Under the pieces are notes generated by a model. The model was not told the origin of the DNA. It did no database searches and was given only the letters and a program-made list of their open reading frames with translations. Positions 56,696-64,000 of a stretch of DNA of 64,000 nt are shown piece by piece. Source of the DNA: Thermoanaerobacterales bacterium (GTDB lineage Bacteria > Bacillota > Thermosediminibacteria > Thermosediminibacterales > Tepidanaerobacteraceae); assembly GCA_012840135.1 (NCBI GenBank), contig DUMA01000010.1, forward strand, positions 36,770-100,769, in the 5' to 3' direction. The position numbers were made by a program, and so were the translations under genes. Every line of letters begins with the position of its first letter. Position 1 is the first letter of the stretch.

Positions 56696-57628
56696 TTAAT
56701 AAAAGGTCAGCGGATTAATATACTGTCCTCCGCACTTAACCTCAAAATGAAGATGCGGCCCTGTGGATTTGCCCGTGTTTCCGGACCTTGCAATGATGTC
56801 CCCTTTTTTGACAGAATCCCCTTCATCCACAAGGACACCGCTCAGATGCGCATATCTAATTTCATACATCCCGGACTTCAGTGTAATATTTATCCCGTAT
56901 GTTTTGTTCTCGGAAACTCTTTCAACCGTCCCGTCCCGGACAGCATACACTGCAGTCCCTTCCGGGACCCCGATATCCACCCCGTGATGAAAGGACGGAG
57001 TGTGGTCGAAAGGATCGAGCCTGTAGCCGTATGCACATGTTATCCAGGCGGAAGAAGAATACTTCTCCGGCACCGGCCACATTAATGCCCCTGCAGTAGA
57101 AGCCTTCCATCCCTTCGGCGGAGGAACGGCATCGCTCACAAGTCCCACGGCCAGATTTTTTGCAAGCTCCTTCTGCTCATCGGTCATTTTGAGATCATCC
57201 ATAACGTCGTCGAAGTCCCGCAAAGTATAGGTTACTTTCGTATGAGTTTTGCCGTTCTTATCTTTAACTTCCTCCTCGTGCTCTTCCACCCAGTTTTCAG
57301 CCAGGGCTTTAATCCTTGCTTTATTAACTCCGGAGTAATCCTGGTTATGAAGCGCTCCCCATACCGCCGCAACCTCCTCCCATGGGATCTCAACCTTGTC
57401 CTTGCTGTAATCCTGGACTACCTCATAAAACAAACCGATTTGATCTTCGCTTGCAAAGGGAAGGTACAGCAGAACCGTAGGAAATGCAGTAAGCAAAGCC
57501 ACAAAAAGGGCAATCATGCCAAGGATGATGAACACGATTGCCTTAATGATGTTCTTTCCATCGTCGCCGCTAAAAAGACCCTTAGCCGCTGCGCCGCCAA
57601 GTTTTACCGCCCATGCTGGAAGTGCCAT
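56696..57628 (-). CDS. Membrane-anchored M23 peptidase of the T4SS
   Basis: N-terminal TM; HHGVDIGVPEGTAVYAVRDGTVERV...GNTGKSTGPHLHFEVK. Confidence 0.88.
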   Translation of the reverse strand: MALPAWAVKLGGAAAKGLFSGDDGKNIIKAIVFIILGMIALFVALLTAFPTVLLYLPFASEDQIGLFYEVVQDYSKDKVEIPWEEVAAVWGALHNQDYSGVNKARIKALAENWVEEHEEEVKDKNGKTHTKVTYTLRDFDDVMDDLKMTDEQKELAKNLAVGLVSDAVPPPKGWKASTAGALMWPVPEKYSSSAWITCAYGYRLDPFDHTPSFHHGVDIGVPEGTAVYAVRDGTVERVSENKTYGINITLKSGMYEIRYAHLSGVLVDEGDSVKKGDIIARSGNTGKSTGPHLHFEVKCGGQYINPLTFY

Positions 57629-59355
57629 TATGAGATCAACTCCAGTTCATGCGGCGCCGCTTCGATCTTGATATGGACCCTCTGGTTTCCGGCAATAAGC
57701 AGCCCTTCCCCTCTCTTGGCGTTGGCAAGAAGATCCGTTTCCGCCTCCGAAAGGTCCAAGAGCGTGCGCAGGGCTTCCAGGTCCTTTCCCTCCTGCCTCA
57801 TCAAAAGCTTTTGTGCCGCGTTGGTTATGACCGGCTGCCCCAGCCTCGAAATCTCCGGAGCCAGGAAGTCGATGATATTCTGAGTTACTATAATCAATGC
57901 ACCGTTATACTTTCTTATCCTCTTTGAAAGATTCCGGATGAAGGTAAGAGCCTGGGGAGTATTCGGGTCCGCTAGTATCCACGCCTCGTCCACCACAAGG
58001 AAAGTCCTTTTTCCCGTGGCCCTGCCTTCACGAACCAGGTCCCATACATAACCCAGGATGTTGAAATACTGCGCCCGGCGGACGTTGTCGCTGGCATCCG
58101 TAAGGTCCATTATATCCAGCACGGAAAAGTCGGCAATCGGCGGGATGGAGGACTGCCCGTTCCACAGGAAACTGTCCGACCCTTCCACAGCGCTTTTCAA
58201 AAGCGCCCGGACTCTTTCATTTTTGAGGTTGCTGTAGACGTTTTCCACCGTGGGCCATTTGTTTATACCTGTGGTATCCGTATCCCACGTAATCCTAAAA
58301 TCCATATATGTCTTCAATATAGCATCCTCCAGTTCCGACCGCTCAATATCCGAAAGGCCCGGCATATACATCTGGAAGAATGTCTTGAGCCTTTGCAGGT
58401 GTGGAGCGAGAGGCCCTTTTACGGACCGGGCCTCCTCCTCGTCCTCCGGGTCTATGTCAGGGACCGGACGCACTTCCATTGGGTTTATCTTCCCCTTCCC
58501 TCCGGCGGCGTTGATCCACGCACCATTAAGTTTTCGGCACAGCTTCCGATATTCTCTTTCAGGGTCAAGGATAAGAATCCTTGCTCCCAAAGCATATTCC
58601 CGCAAAAGAATAGTCTTTACAGCAAAGGATTTGCCGCCGCCAGTCGTCCCCAGTATGTTCATGTTGGGATTCGTGATCCCTGACTCCTGGGGAGCTTTCC
58701 ATCGGTCTATCAGGGTAAGCCCTTCGGATTTGTCCCTGCCTATTACGGTCCCCCTGCCGTGGTTTATGCCGGTGTTTACCCACGGATACATGGCTGCAAT
58801 GGTTTCAGCGGGCATTTCCCTGGCGGCAAAGTCCGCAATATCCTCCGGAAGTATGGCAAAAGGCCCGGCAGACAAAAGACCGTCCTCCTGGCGGAACACC
58901 GCCGCCCTCGCCCTCATGCCGGCAGCGGCACATGCAGCTTCTACTTCACGGGATCTCTTCGCAAGCTCCTCCGAATCCTTGGCAGTGATGAATATGATAA
59001 GCGCTGTCCTGTAGACCTTCTGCTGCTCCTTGTCTATCTTGCTGATAAGTTCTTTTGAATCGTTCAGGGATTGCTCCCAGCGGATTTTGGAGAGCGCATC
59101 CCCGCTGCCTGCAAGCCTTGAGGTGTATTCCTGGACACTCTTGTTGAGGGCTTTAAGAAGCTCCAGCGGATCGGTCGGCAGCATATGGATGGAGAGCACT
59201 ACGCCCGGCATGTTTGCAAGCCTTGAAAGCCAGCCTTTTTCAACCCTCGGCGGATAATTGAGGATAACCTTTACCTGCCCGATCCTGTCACCAAACACGA
59301 TATCACTTCTGTTAAATCCCAGCGCTGGCGGCGCTATCAAATCAATCAACGCCAT
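57628..59355 (-). CDS. VirB4-like conjugation ATPase (C-terminal part)
   Basis: NILGTTGGGKSFAVKTILLREY (Walker A), RTFLVVDEAWIL (Walker B), IVTQNIIDFL. Confidence 0.9.
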   Translation of the reverse strand: MALIDLIAPPALGFNRSDIVFGDRIGQVKVILNYPPRVEKGWLSRLANMPGVVLSIHMLPTDPLELLKALNKSVQEYTSRLAGSGDALSKIRWEQSLNDSKELISKIDKEQQKVYRTALIIFITAKDSEELAKRSREVEAACAAAGMRARAAVFRQEDGLLSAGPFAILPEDIADFAAREMPAETIAAMYPWVNTGINHGRGTVIGRDKSEGLTLIDRWKAPQESGITNPNMNILGTTGGGKSFAVKTILLREYALGARILILDPEREYRKLCRKLNGAWINAAGGKGKINPMEVRPVPDIDPEDEEEARSVKGPLAPHLQRLKTFFQMYMPGLSDIERSELEDAILKTYMDFRITWDTDTTGINKWPTVENVYSNLKNERVRALLKSAVEGSDSFLWNGQSSIPPIADFSVLDIMDLTDASDNVRRAQYFNILGYVWDLVREGRATGKRTFLVVDEAWILADPNTPQALTFIRNLSKRIRKYNGALIIVTQNIIDFLAPEISRLGQPVITNAAQKLLMRQEGKDLEALRTLLDLSEAETDLLANAKRGEGLLIAGNQRVHIKIEAAPHELELIS

Positions 59356-60094
59356 CTTTTATCAACTCCTCTACCGTTTTTACCATAGGTGCCGCACTCA
59401 CAATCCCCGGCCTCTCGAAAGCTGCCTGTGCCGGATTAAAGAAGCAGAAAAGCATGTCCAGAATCTCGGATTCGCTGCATATTTCCGCCTTAAGCTCTGC
59501 TGCGGAAAGCAGTGCAACGAATTCCCGGACCTTCTTTTGAAGTTCATCCGCCCGGCTCTTTTCCTCCGGGATGAGTATATAGAACCTGCGCTCCGTTGCT
59601 TCGGCGCTTGATACGATACCACGAACATAATTCAGGTATCCCCGCAGGATCGGCCTTCGGCCCGGATCGGTTTCTTTAAGTAGGTCCTCCAAATCATTAA
59701 GATATTGGTCTAAGTCAATGGGCCTGGGTATGCAAAAGATTTCCACTTTATATGATAGAGCCTGAAAAGCCTCGTAAAGTGATTTTATCCGCCGGTCCTT
59801 CTCCTGCTCGGAAAGTAGCGTAAACGGCGCAGGCTCCACTTTTACCACCGCAGTCACCTGGCCGCCTTTAAGCTTCATCAGTCCGCCGTCGATATCATCC
59901 ACCGGCAGCCACTTCTGGACCGTTTGCATTGAGTCGTCGGTTGTACCTTTATCCTTTTCTTTCTTGTTCCGCTTTCCAGAAAACAGCGGAAAAACCGGTT
60001 TTTTCCTTACTCCTGAAACCTTCTTTGTCGATATGCTCATCTTTCGGACCTCCCTGTGAAAACATAAAGATACTTCTTCGTCCTGGAATTCCAC
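59342..60094 (-). CDS. VirB4-like N-terminal (TraC-like) domain protein
   Basis: VQKWLPVDDIDGGLMKLKGGQVTAVVKVEPAPFTLLSEQEKDRRIKSLYEAFQALSYKVEIFCIPRPIDLDQYL; overlaps the ATPase ORF by 14 nt. Confidence 0.75.
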   Translation of the reverse strand: MEFQDEEVSLCFHREVRKMSISTKKVSGVRKKPVFPLFSGKRNKKEKDKGTTDDSMQTVQKWLPVDDIDGGLMKLKGGQVTAVVKVEPAPFTLLSEQEKDRRIKSLYEAFQALSYKVEIFCIPRPIDLDQYLNDLEDLLKETDPGRRPILRGYLNYVRGIVSSAEATERRFYILIPEEKSRADELQKKVREFVALLSAAELKAEICSESEILDMLFCFFNPAQAAFERPGIVSAAPMVKTVEELIKDGVD

Positions 60095-60369
60095 TTCCTG
60101 AAAGCCTTAAGCTGGGTATATAAACTCGTCCCGAACATGTCCTGCTTTACGAACATGTATGGGGCACCGGTGAACAAAGTAATGGTCACTATCTTTATGA
60201 ACGGCTTCATCCCTGACGGAAAAGGCAGAAAGGAAAAAAGGTACTGCAACAAAAACCCTATGGCTCCCCCGGCTCCCACTGCCAGTATCTCCGGGATACC
60301 GAAGCCCGGAAAAAACTCCATCCTGCTCCTGACTGCCCTGGGTACAAGATATTCCTTGTTTTCATCCAT
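60037..60369 (-). CDS. PrgI-like T4SS membrane protein
   Basis: 110 aa two-TM protein between VirB6-like and VirB4-like genes. Confidence 0.7.
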   Translation of the reverse strand: MDENKEYLVPRAVRSRMEFFPGFGIPEILAVGAGGAIGFLLQYLFSFLPFPSGMKPFIKIVTITLFTGAPYMFVKQDMFGTSLYTQLKAFRKWNSRTKKYLYVFTGRSER

Positions 60370-60385
60370 TTATACCAACCTCCCG

Positions 60386-61300
60386 TTAAAACTTTAGTCT
60401 TGACATGATATTCCACACTGCAGCCTGCCCTGCGGACCCGATGGCGCTTCTTAAACCCGTGGAGTATGCGTAATTTCTCACGATCTGCGGGGTCTTAAAC
60501 GTTACCCACAGGCAGGCCAGAAAGTAAAAGGGACGTATCCAGGCAAGGTCCGTCGATGTCATTCCCGGCGCTACAAGAAATGCAACCGAAAGATACAGGA
60601 GCAGCATCTGGACGGGATGTGCCATGGAGACAACAAATATCTCACGCCACCACACATCAAACGTCCCGCCGCCTCCCATAATCCCCAGAGACATAAACGG
60701 AGAGACAATGGCGATGAGAGTCATCTCCACCGTTCGGGCCAGGGCCTGCAGGCAGACGAGGAATATGAGCCCGAGGATAACCGCAATCACTATGCCCCCG
60801 AAAAGGCCCGCTGCGGCAATTGCAGCCGCTCCTCCCGCAAGAAAGCCTCCGACCGCCAGGGCATCTTCCAGCGTTGTTGCAAAATCCATGGACGACGGGT
60901 TAAATCCGAATCCGGAATTCACAACCATTAATGCGAGGTAATTCGCAAAAACAATAACCCTGCTTACGACATAAGGCCCCGCAAATATGGCAAAAGCGGA
61001 ATAAACGGTTCTTTTCAAAAGCCCTCCCGGGTCCGTCGGCGCTCCTTCAGCCCTGAGGCTCATTATCTGGAAAGCCTCCCACATGAGACGTAAAACCAAT
61101 ATGGATACGGCAATCGTCTGACAGTAAGAAATGAGCTGGGATATAAAGGGCAGATACGTAATATCCATCGGGGCGCTTATGCTTGCAAACAGCGTCAGAA
61201 ACTTTTGTATGAGATTAAGCCAGGGGGATATGAAACCGATTAAGATGTTCTGGATAACGCTTGCCACCGCATTTGCGATAGTATCAAGCACATAAACCAC
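60386..61300 (-). CDS. VirB6/TrbL-like multi-TM conjugation protein
   Basis: 304 aa, multiple TM segments, position upstream of PrgI/VirB4. Confidence 0.8.
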   Translation of the reverse strand: MVYVLDTIANAVASVIQNILIGFISPWLNLIQKFLTLFASISAPMDITYLPFISQLISYCQTIAVSILVLRLMWEAFQIMSLRAEGAPTDPGGLLKRTVYSAFAIFAGPYVVSRVIVFANYLALMVVNSGFGFNPSSMDFATTLEDALAVGGFLAGGAAAIAAAGLFGGIVIAVILGLIFLVCLQALARTVEMTLIAIVSPFMSLGIMGGGGTFDVWWREIFVVSMAHPVQMLLLYLSVAFLVAPGMTSTDLAWIRPFYFLACLWVTFKTPQIVRNYAYSTGLRSAIGSAGQAAVWNIMSRLKF

Positions 61301-61365
61301 TCCTTTCCGACGTTATGGGAAATATGCGGCAGGCAATAAAGCCCGCCGCATCAGACAGAAAAGTA

Positions 61366-61602
61366 TCAGAAATACGATACAATGGTCGAAACGAGCACAT
61401 TTGCGATTATGACGATGACGCCGTATTTCAGCACGTTTCCTATTGCCCTTGAATGCTGTGTTGCCGCCATCTCGTCCTGAGCCGTTGATCTCATAAGAGC
61501 ATGGTAGGAAACCATCAGCACCATGGTGACTGCCGCAAGGCCGGATATCCACCCCGTAGCGGCGGTAATAAGGTTTTTCAGGCCGGTTACAAAACTAGGC
61601 AT
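61366..61602 (-). CDS. Small two-TM T4SS pilin-like (TrbC/VirB2- or Maff2-like) protein
   Basis: MPSFVTGLKNLITAATGWISGLAAVTMVLMVSYHALMRSTAQDEMAATQHSRAIGNVLKYGVIVIIANVLVSTIVSYF. Confidence 0.75.
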   Translation of the reverse strand: MPSFVTGLKNLITAATGWISGLAAVTMVLMVSYHALMRSTAQDEMAATQHSRAIGNVLKYGVIVIIANVLVSTIVSYF

Positions 61603-61634
61603 AAAAAAAGACCTCCTTTTAATTTCAAGTTTTT

Positions 61635-63623
61635 TTAAATCTCTAGTTCGTTTATAATGTTTCTTTTATCTCTTGTTTTTTCTTGCTCCTTATGCTGCAT
61701 CACCTCCTTTTCAGGCTTTGCCTCCACCTCCGGCAGCCACATGCCGCTTTCGGCTATGGGTTTTGCTTCCGGCATGTCTATGCCGGGGAAGAAAGCCCCG
61801 TATGCCGCCTTCCATGCGGATATATCCTGCAGCGGGAGCCTCGCCGGATACTGCCCGGTCTGGAGCAGGAGCAAATTGCCCTGCTGCCATCTTCCGACTT
61901 CGTCCGGTGTGAGAAGATACCTTTGAGCGCTGCCCTCGGATTCGGATGTATCGGCCTTTCTCTTCTGCATTGACCTTGTCCTTACCGTCAGTGTCCCGGC
62001 CATGCGGGATAGTTTCTCTCTCGTGCCGGAATCATTCGTTCTGAGGTAAATCCATGTATCGCAGTTGCCGGTAACGATATTTGCCTCCTGCCTGCCGTAT
62101 ATGTTTTCAAGCTGGTCAAGCCCCTGCACGGCCATGACAAACCTTATCCTTCGGCTGGCGGCAACGGTAAGTTTTCCTGACAGGTTCGGGACCTTGCCGA
62201 TGTTCCCGAATTCGTCCAGAATGAACCACACCGGCACCGGCAATCTGCCGCCGCTTTCCCTGGCAACCGCCGTCAGTTCGGAATACACCTGGTTGATATA
62301 CATGGCCGCTATATCTCGCCTTGCCCCGGCCTCGTCGGGCATAAGCAAAAAAATAGCTGTCGGTTTCTGGCCTGCTGTCTTGGGATCGTGGTCGGACTTA
62401 CCGCACAGCCAGGATATCCCGGTTTCGGAAAAAAGCCTGAGATGCGCTGCCGTCCCCGTATATATGCTGCTGCGTGTGCGGGCCTCCGAGAGTGCTGCGG
62501 TCCCATATGCCATTCTTGCCGGATGCCTCGCCGGAAGGTTTGCAAAGTAGCAGTCCAGTGCTTCCCCTCCCCCGGCTCCAAGCTCCATGAGCAGCCTGTA
62601 TGCGCTTGCCGGATTTTTTTGTCCCTCCGGAGCCTCTATCGCAGCGGCAAGAAAAAGCGCGGCAATCAGTGATTCTTCCGCCTGTGGCCAGATTGGATCA
62701 CTGCCGGGACCTTTCGACCATGCCATCTGGTTCCCCAGCTCCCATGCCTGCCTGACGGCTTCTTCTTCATCACCCTTTTCCAGCGCTCTGATTATCACAT
62801 CCAGCGGGTTCCACCGGTTCCCCCTGGACGGCCTCAAGAGATCTATCAGAACCACATCATAGCCCTTCTGCCTGAGCCATGATGACGTGTGCTGAAAAAG
62901 TTCCCCTTTTGGATCGGAAAGTATCATGGACTCAAGCAAGTTCCCGATAACCCATATGGAAGGCATTATGACCCTGCGGGATTTGCCGCTCTGGGTGGAC
63001 CCGATTATTAATGTGTGCGGATTTCCCACCGTCGGTTTTGTGACCCAGGCCGCGCTTCCCTGGCTGCCGACCACGATCCCCGCTGCCGCGGGCTTTTCCG
63101 TATCCACCCTTGCCAGGGTTTTTGACAGCTCTCCCGGTTTGCGCCAGCGGCTTGAGCCATGTGTGATTTCCTTGGACATTAAAAGAGCCGGTCGGCGATA
63201 AGGCCAACCGGTCCGGTAAAAGATTATCAGGATTATACACAGTATGAAAATGAAAGGTATCTGCGCCAGCCAGAATTCCAGCGGCCTTTCCGCAAATAGC
63301 CGCTGTGTGATGACGAAGTGGTTCGTATATCCCGTGCCGGGCGCCAGCGTTTTGGCAGCGAGGTAATTCACGGCTTCCTCCACGGTCATGGCCGGTTTCA
63401 GCGGCGGCCATATGACTTTAGGGACCATGTAGACGAAAGCAAGCCCGATGTAGTCAAACACCACGAATACCGGCAACACGACAAAGAGTATTATCAGCCT
63501 CGGAATTGTGATTACCCTGCTTTTCCACAGATAAAGAACCATCGCTTCGCGAATCTTTTCGCTGTATCTAACAAGAGCAAAAACCAGCGCTATCATTAAG
63601 TAAAACAACATCATGCCATACAT
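61635..63623 (-). CDS. VirD4/TraG-like coupling protein
   Basis: Walker A IIGSTQSGKSRRVIMPS; Walker B PVWFILDEFGNIGKVP; N-terminal TMs. Confidence 0.93.
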   Translation of the reverse strand: MYGMMLFYLMIALVFALVRYSEKIREAMVLYLWKSRVITIPRLIILFVVLPVFVVFDYIGLAFVYMVPKVIWPPLKPAMTVEEAVNYLAAKTLAPGTGYTNHFVITQRLFAERPLEFWLAQIPFIFILCIILIIFYRTGWPYRRPALLMSKEITHGSSRWRKPGELSKTLARVDTEKPAAAGIVVGSQGSAAWVTKPTVGNPHTLIIGSTQSGKSRRVIMPSIWVIGNLLESMILSDPKGELFQHTSSWLRQKGYDVVLIDLLRPSRGNRWNPLDVIIRALEKGDEEEAVRQAWELGNQMAWSKGPGSDPIWPQAEESLIAALFLAAAIEAPEGQKNPASAYRLLMELGAGGGEALDCYFANLPARHPARMAYGTAALSEARTRSSIYTGTAAHLRLFSETGISWLCGKSDHDPKTAGQKPTAIFLLMPDEAGARRDIAAMYINQVYSELTAVARESGGRLPVPVWFILDEFGNIGKVPNLSGKLTVAASRRIRFVMAVQGLDQLENIYGRQEANIVTGNCDTWIYLRTNDSGTREKLSRMAGTLTVRTRSMQKRKADTSESEGSAQRYLLTPDEVGRWQQGNLLLLQTGQYPARLPLQDISAWKAAYGAFFPGIDMPEAKPIAESGMWLPEVEAKPEKEVMQHKEQEKTRDKRNIINELEI

Positions 63624-63629
63624 GTTTCT

Positions 63630-63839
63630 CTATGCCTCCTCGCTCAAAGACTCCAGCTTTTTGAGCATTCTTTCAAGCTCCCTGCCGCTCAATACAAAAT
63701 TTTCGTTGTAGTAGTCAACCGCCTCCTTCAGTGAAACGTAAGCATCCGCATCCCTCCTTTCAACGGCCTTCACAATGGCCTCGTTAATGCCGTTCCAGAT
63801 GATATACGCTAGCTCATAATCCATCGGATGTCCTTTCAA
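63630..63839 (-). CDS. Hypothetical small protein of conjugative element
   Basis: 69 aa helical ORF just upstream of virD4. Confidence 0.55.
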   Translation of the reverse strand: MKGHPMDYELAYIIWNGINEAIVKAVERRDADAYVSLKEAVDYYNENFVLSGRELERMLKKLESLSEEA

Positions 63840-63917
63840 CTCAATTTTCCTCCTTTTTTCCCGCTTTTTAAAGACCGCCTCACGGCTTAGCTGCCAAATA
63901 AAAGGCCGGCGTGACGT

Positions 63918-63994
63918 GTCAAGGGTGCCGGGAGGGATAAATGGAGGGGACCCTTCAGGGGCGGAGGCCGTTTATGCTCACGGCATCCCTTGAC
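63918..63994. repeat. Inverted repeat GTCAAGGGTGCCG ... CGGCATCCCTTGAC
   Basis: 13/14-nt arms complementary apart from one extra base, about 50 nt apart, near the window edge inside the conjugative element. Confidence 0.65.
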
Positions 63995-64000
63995 TAAGGC

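Larger units (their letters stand above)
55642..64000 (-). mobile_element. Conjugative element (ICE-like) type IV secretion module, partial
   Basis: Contiguous minus-strand VirD4-like, small pilin-like TM, VirB6/TrbL-like, PrgI-like, VirB4-like (two ORFs), M23 peptidase and ParA/MinD-like genes. Confidence 0.85.

Noticed and set aside
57242-59058. Long plus-strand ORFs (213, 92, 254, 96, 99 aa) opposite the T4SS genes
   Set aside because: They lie antisense to strongly supported M23/VirB4 genes in GC-rich sequence and have low-complexity, non-protein-like translations.
1-64000. CRISPR arrays, tRNA and rRNA genes
   Set aside because: No regularly spaced direct repeats, tRNA cloverleaf/TTCRANNC signatures or rRNA-like sequence noticed on either strand by eye.

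Overview
The window looks like a spore-forming, low-to-mid-GC Firmicutes (Clostridia/Thermoanaerobacterales-like) chromosome. It runs from conserved core operons (about 1-49.3 kb) into an accessory region (about 49.35-64 kb).

Core content, mostly on the minus strand:
- a partial T-box leader at the left edge
- a GntR-controlled BMP-family nucleoside-type ABC importer
- rsfS/lcp/yqeK/nadD/obgE/spo0B-like/rpmA/prp/rplU
- a sporulation/germination cassette (ypeB, sleB, a YbaB-like paralog and tiny hydrophobic peptides)
- rng, two radical SAM genes, spoIVFB/spoIVFA, rodA, an FtsA-like gene, minEDC, mrdA, mreDCB, radC, maf
- a copZ-like gene, bioY, a ThiF/MoeB-like gene with cysK, a MarR-linked exporter cluster, and cotJABC

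Accessory content: cotJC is truncated. It is followed by an AT-rich block encoding a DUF4238-like protein, a PD-(D/E)XK-like nuclease and a metallophosphoesterase-STAND-like NTPase. After that comes a more GC-rich type IV secretion / conjugation module that runs off the right edge.

Most noteworthy observations:
1. A five-member family of about 25-53 aa hydrophobic micropeptides around sleB/ypeB, absent from the supplied ORF track.
2. A fused degenerate plus active E1-like (ThiF/MoeB) protein translationally coupled to cysK.
3. A rod-like structured RNA with its own terminator between bioY and that operon.
4. The metallophosphoesterase-STAND candidate defence gene and its neighbours.
5. cotJC truncation at the accessory boundary.

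All assignments come from reading the sequence and the provided translations. No database search was run.
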